Shown: one piece after another, positions 26,063-34,854 of the stretch
How the letters are laid out: each line of letters begins with the position of its first letter
How positions within the stretch are numbered: position 1 is the stretch's first letter
Origin: an uncultured Acidobacteriota bacterium
GTDB lineage: Bacteria > Acidobacteriota > CAIWXX01
Assembly: GCA_903916735.1 (NCBI GenBank)
Contig: CAIWXX010000008.1
Coordinates: forward strand, 1-64,000
DNA length: 64,000 bases
Direction: 5' to 3'
Notes under the pieces: model-generated
Database searches by the model: none
Told to the model about the DNA's origin: nothing
What the model saw: the letters and a program-made list of their open reading frames with translations, nothing else
Made by a program: the position numbers and the translations under genes

Positions 26063-26417
26063 AGGATGATCCTCCTCGATGAATCCAAACGTGACCTTGC
26101 CCCATCCTCCTCCCCAAAGCGGGGATAGGCCGGGTCAAAGCGATATTAATTATGTTTCTTCGACGATTTCCAAAAATACTCGGAGCGCGATCTGGGCCCA
26201 ATTCACCCAGAATCGCCGACCAAAATGCCTCCACTCCATGGTGCTAAGATAGAACCGGCAGGCCCGTCACGTCAAGTCCACCTTAATCTCGATAGATCAT
26301 AAGGGCGGTTGAGATTTTTTCATCATTATTAAACAGCAGAGGCGCTCATAGATTCGATTGCGCCCGCATACGGACTCAGGATCATTTTGATAAAATAGGG
26401 ATTGGAAAAAGAGCCGC
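26063..26417. other. Divergent intergenic region, 355 bases
   Basis: It lies between leuC (leftward) and the siaA-like gene (rightward). It contains a possible leuC promoter (26246-26275). No tRNA, T-box or riboswitch signature was recognised. Just before siaA is an AT-rich TTTTGATAAAATAGGG that may include a -10. Confidence 0.4.
26246..26275 (-). promoter_or_regulatory. Possible leuCD promoter
   Basis: On the minus strand TTGACG (26270-26275), an 18-base spacer and TATCTT (26246-26251). It gives a leader of about 180 bases ahead of leuC. Consensus match only. Confidence 0.3.
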
Positions 26418-28412
26418 ATGAGACTCAAAGGACTTAAATCCACCTTTATTGCCATTATCGCTTCCGTTTATATCGTCATCGGAATTCTCACGCTTTTCGC
26501 TTTTGAGATGGTGAGCGTCAGAATATTGGAACACCTCGGAACTAAATTCGCCATCAGACAGGCTCTGCTCGAAAAGGCGCGAGTTCTTTCGGTCACTCAA
26601 AAGGAGCTTGCGATATCGATCAAGCTGGCCGACTCCCCGATGCTGAAACGATGGACGCTCAACGAAGAAGACCCGGTTCTCAAAGGGCTGGCCCTCGACG
26701 AGCTCGATAGCTATCGACGCAGCTTCGGAGGCAAGAGCTATTTTTTCGTGATCGCCAAATCACTTCACTACTATTTCAACGACACAACTGGAAGATATTC
26801 CGGAAACGAGCTCCGCTACACACTCAGCCCGGATAATGCGTCGGATGACTGGTATTTCAAAACAATGAGGGAGGTGGATTTCTATCAGTTGAATCTCAAC
26901 GTCGATGCACATCTTTATGTCACGAAAGTCTGGTTCAACGTGATCATCAAAGACTCCACGGGAAGAAAGATCGGACTGGGAGGTACGGGCATCGACATTT
27001 CGGATTTCATCAACACGACGGTCAATTCAACCGATAAAGGCGTCTCTACCATACTCATCAGCAGTGATGGAGCGATTGAAGGTCACAAAAACAGGGCTTA
27101 CGTTGAGCACAACAGCAGAGTGACCGAGGCCAACAAGAAAATCACCGTCTATGAACAGATCGGAAACGAGGATGACAAGAGAAAACTGAAAGATGCTCTT
27201 TCTCGTCTCGCTTCAGCTGAGCGGGAAGTCGAAACGCTCACGATCTTCATCGAAGGCAAGCAACAACTTGCTGCGGTGGCATACCTCAAGGATATCGGAT
27301 GGTACAACCTGGTTCTGGTTGATGTGGCACAGGTGATCAGCATGAGGGACTTTCTGCCAATCCTGGTCATCATCGTGGTTTCGCTCTTCGCAATCATCCT
27401 GATCATCGGCTTTCTGCTCAACCGCATCGTCCTCAATCGGCTGGCACATCTCTCCCGGTCCTCACAAGAGATCATGCAAGGGAATTACAATATCGTTGTG
27501 CCTGTCACGCGACTGGATGAGATCGGCATGCTGACAGGGTCATTCAATAAAATGGCTCAGACCGTGAAAGACTATACCGAAAATCTCGAACAGAAAGTCG
27601 CAGATCGAACAGAAGAGTTGAATGTCTCGAACGTGAAACTATCCGAATCAAACCAACTCATCATGGACAGCATCCGTTATGCGCAGATGATTCAGGATTC
27701 CATGCTTCCACGAGATGAGGTCATCTTAAAATATGTGCGTGAGTGGTTTGCTATTTACAAGCCGCGGGATATTGTTGGAGGCGACTTCTACTATTTCCAT
27801 GAGTCGAACGGCGCCTTTTTTGTCGCTCTCATCGATTGCACGGGCCACGGCGTACCGGGCGCGCTGATGACCATGACATGCAATGCAGTGCTCAAACACG
27901 TCATCGAGGACAGACAGCATGATGATCCGGCCGCTGTCCTGAAGGAGCTAAACAAACGCATGCGGGAAACATTGCAGCATGACGCCCACGATTCGATGAT
28001 GGACAACGGCTTCGATATCGGACTCTGCTATTGCATGCCGGCATTGCGAAAGATCGTGTTCGCAGGCGCGCGGATTTCCCTCTTCCATGCCAGCCATGGA
28101 GACGTCCAGGAGATCAAGGGGGAACGGCAGCCGATCGGCTACAGCTCCTCCGATCCCGCTTTCGACTACCTCAGCCATCACATTTTCATAGCTAACGCCG
28201 ATTCATTCTACATGACTACCGATGGCCTTTTAGACCAATCTGGTGGCGAAAGAGGAATCAGCCATGGCAAAAAACGATTTATCGACCTGATCCTCACCAT
28301 ACATCCCGCACGCTTGGCAGAACAGGACGCCCTCCTCAAGCAAGCGTTGACTGAGTATCAAGGGACGTATTCCCAGCGGGATGACATCACGGTGATCGGA
28401 TTTAGAATCTAA
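26418..28412 (+). CDS. siaA: SiaA-like PP2C phosphatase with extracellular sensor
   Basis: 664 residues. TM1 at about 10-32; a sensor domain of about 280 residues outside the membrane (dCache-like, SYFFVIAKSLHYYFND, YVTKVWFNVIIKDSTGRKIG); TM2 at about 313-335 (FLPILVIIVVSLFAIILIIG); HAMP near 340-390; coiled coil; then PP2C/SpoIIE domain from about 425 (SIRYAQMIQDSMLP, KPRDIVGGDFYYF, LIDCTGHGVPGALMTM, FYMTTDGLLDQSGG). In Pseudomonas SiaA dephosphorylates SiaC. The next three genes are the other members in order, so the same role is inferred. The ligand is unknown. Confidence 0.88.
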   Translation: MRLKGLKSTFIAIIASVYIVIGILTLFAFEMVSVRILEHLGTKFAIRQALLEKARVLSVTQKELAISIKLADSPMLKRWTLNEEDPVLKGLALDELDSYRRSFGGKSYFFVIAKSLHYYFNDTTGRYSGNELRYTLSPDNASDDWYFKTMREVDFYQLNLNVDAHLYVTKVWFNVIIKDSTGRKIGLGGTGIDISDFINTTVNSTDKGVSTILISSDGAIEGHKNRAYVEHNSRVTEANKKITVYEQIGNEDDKRKLKDALSRLASAEREVETLTIFIEGKQQLAAVAYLKDIGWYNLVLVDVAQVISMRDFLPILVIIVVSLFAIILIIGFLLNRIVLNRLAHLSRSSQEIMQGNYNIVVPVTRLDEIGMLTGSFNKMAQTVKDYTENLEQKVADRTEELNVSNVKLSESNQLIMDSIRYAQMIQDSMLPRDEVILKYVREWFAIYKPRDIVGGDFYYFHESNGAFFVALIDCTGHGVPGALMTMTCNAVLKHVIEDRQHDDPAAVLKELNKRMRETLQHDAHDSMMDNGFDIGLCYCMPALRKIVFAGARISLFHASHGDVQEIKGERQPIGYSSSDPAFDYLSHHIFIANADSFYMTTDGLLDQSGGERGISHGKKRFIDLILTIHPARLAEQDALLKQALTEYQGTYSQRDDITVIGFRI

Positions 28413-28635
28413 TGCAATGCTGCAAATATTTCGTGCCGAACGGATCAACGATCCTCAAAAAGGATCAGAAACTGAAATCGATGATGAACACGATCAGGCT
28501 CGAATCCCAATATAATTGACCTATGGCAAATCTATTTGTGTGCGATCGATTAGCTCGACTGGGTCATTAAAGGAAGTCGCCAGATAAAAAGATGCCTGGA
28601 AAAGCATTGACAATGACAATGAGGAGGATCCGCCT

Positions 28636-29184
28636 ATGAAGACGATGGATCTCTTTGACATGAGAGAAACCCTTAAAACGGAAGGGATACTAATTTGTTT
28701 TGCTGGTCCTTTTTCACACGGTATCATCGAAGAGCTCGGCAACGCTGTCCGGCGTTATCTCGAAACGATGCAAATGAAAAAGGCCTTATTGATGGATGTT
28801 TTTTCCGTCTTCATCGAGCAGACTCAAAATGTCAGAAATTATGCACAAAAGAAATTGACTGAGGGTAACACCGAGTATGATTTCAATTGCGGCATTGTTA
28901 TTATCGGCCGAAAAGGCAACAAATACGTTGTGAGTTCTGGTAATATCGTGGAAAAGAAGGATTTAGAAGAAGCTATTGCCAGACTCGCAGAGTTGAATCG
29001 GCTTGACAAGGATGGTTTGAAGGCGGCCTATAGAGAGCAAATGAGGAAAGTCATACCTTCCGGAAAAACGACCTCAGGGCTTGGGTTCATCGATATGTCG
29101 CGGAAAGCGTCTGAGCCCTTGCAATATTCCATCAGGGAGATCAACGAAACGTATTGCTTTTTCACTCTCAGAGCAGTCATCTAG
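28636..29184 (+). CDS. siaB: SiaB-like family protein kinase (DUF6272)
   Basis: 182 residues. It opens with DMRETLKTEGILICFAGPFSHGIIEELG, followed by TQNVRNYAQKKL, an N-box-like Asn in a helix as in SiaB kinases, and CGIVIIGRKGNKYVVSSGN. In Pseudomonas SiaB phosphorylates SiaC on Thr68. GAGGAGG lies 8 bases upstream. It is separated from siaA by 223 bases, which may hold an own promoter, and is followed 9 bases later by siaC. Call based on context plus motif pattern. Confidence 0.8.
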   Translation: MKTMDLFDMRETLKTEGILICFAGPFSHGIIEELGNAVRRYLETMQMKKALLMDVFSVFIEQTQNVRNYAQKKLTEGNTEYDFNCGIVIIGRKGNKYVVSSGNIVEKKDLEEAIARLAELNRLDKDGLKAAYREQMRKVIPSGKTTSGLGFIDMSRKASEPLQYSIREINETYCFFTLRAVI

Positions 29185-29193
29185 GAGACGCTC

Positions 29194-29583
29194 ATGGAAA
29201 AGTTGTTTTTGCCAGGAACACGATCGACGCCGGAAATCTCTTTCGATGGCACAAGCGGGGTGCTGACCATCTCCGGTGAATCGTACCCCGAGAACTCTTT
29301 TGAATATTACAAGCCGATATTGGCCTGGGTCTCCCGATTCGCTCAGACGCATACCGGCCCAGCGACCCTCAATATAAACCTCAACTATCTCAATACAGGA
29401 AGTATCAAGAGTCTGATGGACATTCTGGACTATTTTGAGGAGATGCATGGCAGAGGCGGCGATGTGGTTATCTACTGGCACTATGACGATGAGAACGATC
29501 GTGCTTTGGAAACCGCAGAGGATTTCAAGGCCGAGGTGACCTTTCCGTTTAATATCATTGCCATAAAAAGTGAAGCCAAGTGA
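29194..29583 (+). CDS. siaC: SiaC-like phospho-switch protein (DUF1987)
   Basis: 129 residues. It starts MEKLFLPGTRSTPEISFD, with the SiaC pattern GESYPENSFEYYKPILAW and NLNYLNTGSIKSLMDIL. The Thr in YLNTGS is residue 68, the same number as the phosphorylated Thr68 of Pseudomonas SiaC. Unphosphorylated SiaC activates the diguanylate cyclase SiaD. It overlaps the next gene by a few bases. This conserved Thr is strong support for a working switch. Confidence 0.88.
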   Translation: MEKLFLPGTRSTPEISFDGTSGVLTISGESYPENSFEYYKPILAWVSRFAQTHTGPATLNINLNYLNTGSIKSLMDILDYFEEMHGRGGDVVIYWHYDDENDRALETAEDFKAEVTFPFNIIAIKSEAK

Positions 29584-30719
29584 TGAGGAAGATTCCCGAG
29601 ACCAATGACCGGATTATTGACAAATATCTTAATCTATTGGGCGAGGGTGGCACAGGAGAGCTTCTGTCACGCGCTGATGCCAAGGAGCTCTTTGACGCTT
29701 ATGCCAAGTTGCGCAGGCGACTTGCCCGGATCGTAGGGATCAGCGATGGATATCAGACACAAATCCAAGCCCTACTTGACGAGCTTCAAAAGGCGCTGAT
29801 CAGCGTCAAGACACTCAAAGGATTTCTGCCGATCTGCGCCTCCTGCAAGAAAATACGTAATGATGACGGCTACTGGAAGCAGCTTGAACAGTATATCAGC
29901 GAGCATTCAGAGGCGCTGTTCAGTCACAGCATCTGCCCGGAATGCGCGGCCAGGCTCTACGATGACACAGCTTCTCAGCCATCCGAAAAGAGCGGATCGC
30001 CGGGCAAGGCGGCCGCTGACATCTCCGATCTCGACTATGAAGATCCGGTGGTGGTCAGATTCCTTCCTCTTGCAAACGACGATCTGCTGAAAAGCAATCC
30101 ACTCCATGTCGATTTTCAAGTTCTGTTTCAAAAATACGCCCGCCTTGCGAATAGAACCAAAAGGATCGCAAAAATCAGCGACAGCTATCAGACTCAGCTC
30201 CGAGAATTAACAGCAGCACTTGACCGAGCGTCACATACGGACGTGCTCACCGGTCTATCAAATCGCCGAGAGATTTATGAGAGGCTCGAAATGGAACGGA
30301 GCCGGGCACGTCGCCATGGAACTGGGTTTTCGATCATGATACTTGATCTGGATAATTTCAAGAGCATCAATGACGCTTACGGACACCAGGCCGGCGATCA
30401 ATTGTTGGTGCTTGCCGCAAAGACGCTGCGAAGCAACCTCAGAATAGAAGACGGTTGCGCACGATGGGGAGGAGAAGAGTTCCTGTTGATCCTCCCCGAA
30501 TTGACAAAGGAAAAAACACACACGGTGGCCGAGAAACTGCAGATGCTGCTTGCGGACGCCGGCATCACTGTCGGCGACACTGACATTCACTGCACAGGAA
30601 GCTTCGGAATTGCAGCCTTTCGGCAAAATGAATCAATTGATGACTGCATCCGCCGAGCCGACGCCGCGTTGTATAAAGCGAAACATGACGGACATAACAA
30701 GACAGAAATATCCGACTGA
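29583..30719 (+). CDS. siaD: SiaD-like diguanylate cyclase with duplicated stalk
   Basis: 378 residues; ATG 29583 overlaps the siaC stop (a GTG at 29580 is also possible). Two similar helical stalks are visible: LFDAYAKLRRRLARIVGISD with YQTQIQAL (near 35-70) and LFQKYARLANRTKRIAKISD with YQTQLREL (near 180-215). Between them is a Cys-motif segment, PICASCKKIRNDDGYW and HSICPECAARLY (two CxxC pairs), of the type seen at the ends of some signalling proteins. The GGDEF domain follows from about 218: LTGLSNRREI, LDLDNFKSINDAYGHQAGD and active GGEEF. RIED five residues before GGEEF is an intact inhibitory I-site. It should make c-di-GMP under SiaC control. Confidence 0.87.
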   Translation: MRKIPETNDRIIDKYLNLLGEGGTGELLSRADAKELFDAYAKLRRRLARIVGISDGYQTQIQALLDELQKALISVKTLKGFLPICASCKKIRNDDGYWKQLEQYISEHSEALFSHSICPECAARLYDDTASQPSEKSGSPGKAAADISDLDYEDPVVVRFLPLANDDLLKSNPLHVDFQVLFQKYARLANRTKRIAKISDSYQTQLRELTAALDRASHTDVLTGLSNRREIYERLEMERSRARRHGTGFSIMILDLDNFKSINDAYGHQAGDQLLVLAAKTLRSNLRIEDGCARWGGEEFLLILPELTKEKTHTVAEKLQMLLADAGITVGDTDIHCTGSFGIAAFRQNESIDDCIRRADAALYKAKHDGHNKTEISD

Positions 30720-30811
30720 ATGGACTCGGCTGAAATTTCACGCTCACGGCAACGCCTGATATCACTTCAACGATCCAGGGATGGCCGGTTATGCCGCCAA
30801 ACTATGCGGTT

Positions 30812-32128
30812 TCACTCCGTCGGCGCGATCTCGCCATCATCATCCATGGAAGTCTCGGGCAGCAACGCTGTCGCATCCGATGCCGGCAGTTCCTGAACAT
30901 CCCGAAGTTTCCTCTGGATCGCCCTGCTCTTTTGTGCGACATCATCAATCTTGTTGGCGGCTTCATGCAGCTTTTTATGAACCGAATCCAGCAATCCTCC
31001 AAATCGGCTGAATTCCGTTTTGACAGCGCCCAGCACAGCCCAGACTTCGCTCGATCGTTTTTCAATGGCCAGCGTCCGAAACCCCATCTGAAGGCTATTG
31101 AGAATGGCCCACAGGGTCGTTGGGCCCGCGATGACAATGCGAAACTCGCGCTGGAGTGTCTCCGCCAAAGCCGCTCGTCGCAGCACTTCGGCATACAATC
31201 CCTCGATCGGAAGAAAGAGAATTCCAAAATCAGTCGTGTTTGGAGGGTCGATATATTTATCCCGGATGTCTTTGCAACAGGATCGGATCCGAAGTTCGAG
31301 CTGTCGCGCAGCAGCCTCAACCCCATCAGCATCGCCTCGATCGGAGGCATCCAATAAGCGAAGGTAATCTTCCTGGGGAAATTTTGCATCAATTGGAAGC
31401 CACACGGGTTTTTGTTCAAGCACATTGCGCCCTGGCAGCCGCAGGGCAAACTCGACGCGTTCGCTGCTGCCTTCTTTGGTCACCACATTGCTTGCATACT
31501 GTTCCGGGGCCAATACTTGATCCAGAAGCGCCTGTAACTGGACTTCGCCCCAGGTTCCACGGGCTTTAACATTCGTGAGCACTTTCTTGAGATCGCCGAC
31601 GCCGGCGGCAAGCGTCTGCATTTCGCCGAGTCCGCGGTGAACGAGCTCGAGCCGTTCGCTGACAAGCTTGAAGGATTCCCCCAGGCGCTTCTCTAATGTG
31701 CCTTGCAGCTTCTCATCGACGGTGAGTCGCATTTGTTCAAGCCGCGTATTGCTTTCGTCCTGGATCTGCTTCAAACGTGCATCAACGGCAGTACGAATGC
31801 CTTCAATTTGACCAGCAAAAAGTTCCAACTGATTTTTTTGGAGATTTCCCATTTCGGCCATGCTCTTGACGACCGAGTCGTTAAAATTCTTCAGCGAGAG
31901 GGTCATCTCCTCCCGGACATTTCGTGAAGATGACGAGGCTTCTTCCCGGCCGCGCGCCAGATCATCACGAAGTGAGCGCTCGACGCGTTCCAGAGCCCGT
32001 TCGGCAGCATCCAATCGGCTCTTCAACTCGGGCGAAAGACCCGAGCTGAATCGCCGCACCACAGATAATGTGAGCAGGATCAGGATGACGAGCAGAACGA
32101 TGGAAATCCATAGAAGTGACGTCATCAT
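30812..32128 (-). CDS. rmuC: RmuC-type DNA recombination protein
   Basis: 438 residues. An N-terminal membrane helix (LLWISIVLLVILILLTLSVV, about 4-24) precedes a long coiled coil (about 35-175). Then comes the RmuC core, with GTWGEVQLQALLDQVLAPEQ, the catalytic-like LPIDAKFPQEDYLRLL, DFGILFLPIEGLYAEVLRRA and IAGPTTLWAILNSLQMGFRT. The family limits inversions and is linked to a nuclease fold. Its start overlaps the end of the glycoside-hydrolase-like gene (ATGA), an odd pairing. Short acidic tail. Confidence 0.9.
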   Translation of the reverse strand: MMTSLLWISIVLLVILILLTLSVVRRFSSGLSPELKSRLDAAERALERVERSLRDDLARGREEASSSSRNVREEMTLSLKNFNDSVVKSMAEMGNLQKNQLELFAGQIEGIRTAVDARLKQIQDESNTRLEQMRLTVDEKLQGTLEKRLGESFKLVSERLELVHRGLGEMQTLAAGVGDLKKVLTNVKARGTWGEVQLQALLDQVLAPEQYASNVVTKEGSSERVEFALRLPGRNVLEQKPVWLPIDAKFPQEDYLRLLDASDRGDADGVEAAARQLELRIRSCCKDIRDKYIDPPNTTDFGILFLPIEGLYAEVLRRAALAETLQREFRIVIAGPTTLWAILNSLQMGFRTLAIEKRSSEVWAVLGAVKTEFSRFGGLLDSVHKKLHEAANKIDDVAQKSRAIQRKLRDVQELPASDATALLPETSMDDDGEIAPTE

Positions 32129-34647
32129 CGAGAGGCCTCATTCCAATCGACCGTCGGCGTTTTCATAGCTGGACGCGGAAGAGGAGTCATGTCGCCCACC
32201 GATAACTGGTCACTGGGAACAGCCGACCAAGAAGTTACCGACGACATGATTCCACTCTTCAATAGCGAAAGGATAGAGTGGAGATAATCATCATATGCGA
32301 ACAGACAGAAACCACCCGTGTTCTGTCTCCGGGTCTCAAGAATTTGAACGATGACTTTATCAAGCGGGAGCGGCTCACTTGACACGCCAATTCCCGGATG
32401 CACCGGCACGAGGCCATCGACATATTGAAGCTGCTGTTTGACCGTTACGGCGAAACCGGCCGAATCGGAGGTGTAATCCATGGGCAGAACAAAATCCAGA
32501 TAGCCGGCGCGAATCCAGCTCACCCAATCCTGTCCAACCCCGTCACGACAATCCGGGTAATCTGAAAAGACCGCGGCCGAAATTTTGACTGCCGGCTTGA
32601 TCGATTTGACGGCATCATGCACGTCCTTGACGAGCTTCGTGATCTGCAGGCAGCGCCAGTCATGGTATTCCTTTTGAAGCGACCCGTTGTAACAATCCCA
32701 TGGCCAGTTCGCGACAGGCTTTCCGTGTTTGGCTTCAAATCGCTTCCGGCAGCCTTTGCAGTAGCATGTCGTTTCATCCGGATACCGGATGTAGTCGAAA
32801 TGAATTCCGTCGACATCGTAGTTTTTCACGACTTCCAGAAGCGAATCCCGTTCCAAGGCCTCATTGAGCGGATTGGACGGACAGAGCCAGTCGATATCTT
32901 TCCCATTCACATCCACCTGCGTGCGCCCGGCGGATCTCATCTGGTTGATAAACGACTGTGGAGCCGTTGAGAGATTCCAGTCGACCTTCCAGACATGCAT
33001 TTCGAGTCCGCTTGCGCGGCACGCTGCCTGGCATTGCGCAATCTGGTCGCCGTATTGACGATAGATATCTGAACGCGGGAGGAGTTTTGATGGATAGTGC
33101 GCCGAGCCGCCGTCGAGCATATTCGGAAAAACGGCCGTGAAGCCGGCTTCTTTCAGCTCTTGTGTCGAACGCGGCCAGTTACCAGGCCAGAGTCCTGTGC
33201 CGGTATGATTCCAAACGGCATGAAATTCTCCGGAAAGTGGGCGCTGGCATAGGGCATATGCTGTTACGAGAGCCTCATGAGCTTCGAAAGCCGGTGAAAG
33301 CACTGTCGGATATCGATGCTTTGCGTAGGCGTTCTTGGAAATGGTCCATGCTTTCTTCGCAGCAGCCAGGGAATCTTCCACGCCCTTTGGATTGAGGCTC
33401 CCGGGACCTTGAGCTTTGATCCCGGCATAGGCTTTTTCAAAGCCATTATAGAGAGCCACCGATCCCATCCGATCCATGACACCGGAGGCAATCTCCTGAG
33501 CGAGTGAAGGCAGATCGTGCATGAGCAATGCGAGGATCATCTGCTGCTTCAACAGGAAATCGTCAGTCAGAAGGACATGCGACATGTACGAACCATGACG
33601 GCCGCTCAGAAGAGCAGGAAAGTCCAGGAGATTTCCATCGCAATCTTCCCATTTCGCAAGAACCTTCGTGCCGGGTTGTGATGGCTTCGCAACGATAAAA
33701 TTCCATGACGCCTGCAGAACCCGCTTCGGCATCCCTGGTATTCTTGTGGTGAATTTCATAGAACAGACGACCTTATCGATCCAATCGGTCTGTTCAATTC
33801 CAAGCAGATCCGTCACTCGTTCATCGATACTGTAAAATGCCCAAGCCTTCCCTCCCCCTTTGACAAATTTCTGTATCTGCTCAACTTCCGTATCGGACAA
33901 AATGCCGCTGTCGGGAAAAATCGCGAGTTGCGAGCCGGCGAGGCCTCCGGCTTCAACATCCTCATCCGCAATTTCGCTGAAAGGCACACCGAACTGTGTG
34001 AACCAATCAACAAACGGCTTGACATATTGCTCAGCCTCCTCATCAATATTTCCAACCCTTACAATTGTGACAGCTGGGCTATAGGCCATCAGACGATCCG
34101 CATAGATCGCCGTATCTTCGGAAACTTCACGCCAGGGCGAGAGGCGTATTGAATCGATCTGATCCCATCCAGCAGGATTCTCTTCCGTGCTGAATTCGCC
34201 CTTCTGGAAAACGAGGTTATTCCATCCAGTCTGCGTGAGGCTCTGACTCTGTCCATACCATCCATCCTGGCTATGGAAATAGAGAGTGACGGCGCTGATG
34301 GGCACTGAGTTTGAACAGAAGAGACGTAGCAAGAAGCATTGGTATCTGCTCAGGTCAAGTGTGACAGATCGATCCCAGTAGCAGCGTTCCCGATCCGATG
34401 TCGAGAAATCACATGGGAAAACGCTCAGGAGCTGCCTGCCCCATGGCCCGCTCTGAGCGATGTTCGGCAGAGGCGAACCTGCTCCAGCCTGCCATGCAGC
34501 TCGAATAGCCGCCGCTGACTTATAATTGAAGGGATCGATGTCATAGCCCAGGAGCGAGGTCACAGAGAACAGAAGGGTTAAAAGGCCACAAGCCGGCGAT
34601 GCCCATACAGGCATCGAGAACTTACTGAAAATTTTATTCATGACCAA
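32125..34647 (-). CDS. Secreted GHL10-like glycoside-hydrolase-family protein
   Basis: 840 residues. Signal peptide at about 15-35. The front part (35-220) looks like a carbohydrate-binding or discoidin-like fold (YQCFLLRLFCSNSVPISAVT, LYFHSQDGWYGQSQSL). Next is a glutamine-amidotransferase-like segment (VRVGNIDEEAEQYVKPF, VAEFPDS-like region). The C-terminal half (about 480-790) is a TIM barrel of the GHL10/DUF4015 kind: EFHAVWNHTGTGLWPG, VDGIHFDYIRYPDE, VKISAAVFSDYP and LDFVLPMDYTSDSA. This class acts on or binds polysaccharides; substrate unknown. It is coupled to rmuC. Confidence 0.72.
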   Translation of the reverse strand: MVMNKIFSKFSMPVWASPACGLLTLLFSVTSLLGYDIDPFNYKSAAAIRAAWQAGAGSPLPNIAQSGPWGRQLLSVFPCDFSTSDRERCYWDRSVTLDLSRYQCFLLRLFCSNSVPISAVTLYFHSQDGWYGQSQSLTQTGWNNLVFQKGEFSTEENPAGWDQIDSIRLSPWREVSEDTAIYADRLMAYSPAVTIVRVGNIDEEAEQYVKPFVDWFTQFGVPFSEIADEDVEAGGLAGSQLAIFPDSGILSDTEVEQIQKFVKGGGKAWAFYSIDERVTDLLGIEQTDWIDKVVCSMKFTTRIPGMPKRVLQASWNFIVAKPSQPGTKVLAKWEDCDGNLLDFPALLSGRHGSYMSHVLLTDDFLLKQQMILALLMHDLPSLAQEIASGVMDRMGSVALYNGFEKAYAGIKAQGPGSLNPKGVEDSLAAAKKAWTISKNAYAKHRYPTVLSPAFEAHEALVTAYALCQRPLSGEFHAVWNHTGTGLWPGNWPRSTQELKEAGFTAVFPNMLDGGSAHYPSKLLPRSDIYRQYGDQIAQCQAACRASGLEMHVWKVDWNLSTAPQSFINQMRSAGRTQVDVNGKDIDWLCPSNPLNEALERDSLLEVVKNYDVDGIHFDYIRYPDETTCYCKGCRKRFEAKHGKPVANWPWDCYNGSLQKEYHDWRCLQITKLVKDVHDAVKSIKPAVKISAAVFSDYPDCRDGVGQDWVSWIRAGYLDFVLPMDYTSDSAGFAVTVKQQLQYVDGLVPVHPGIGVSSEPLPLDKVIVQILETRRQNTGGFCLFAYDDYLHSILSLLKSGIMSSVTSWSAVPSDQLSVGDMTPLPRPAMKTPTVDWNEASR

Positions 34648-34854
34648 ACCTCAGCATCCCATTTGTATCTTCACTCAATACTCAGGTGCAAGTCGATGTT
34701 GATTCCATTCTCGGATCCGACGCCTTCCCAGGATACATTTTGCTCACCGTTGAGGCCGGTATCTCAAATCCGTATTGACGGGTATCATTTCTAATTCACC
34801 GGCATATGGAAAAAGAACTCGTAGGGTGTTACCATTTTAGCATAGGGGATATTA

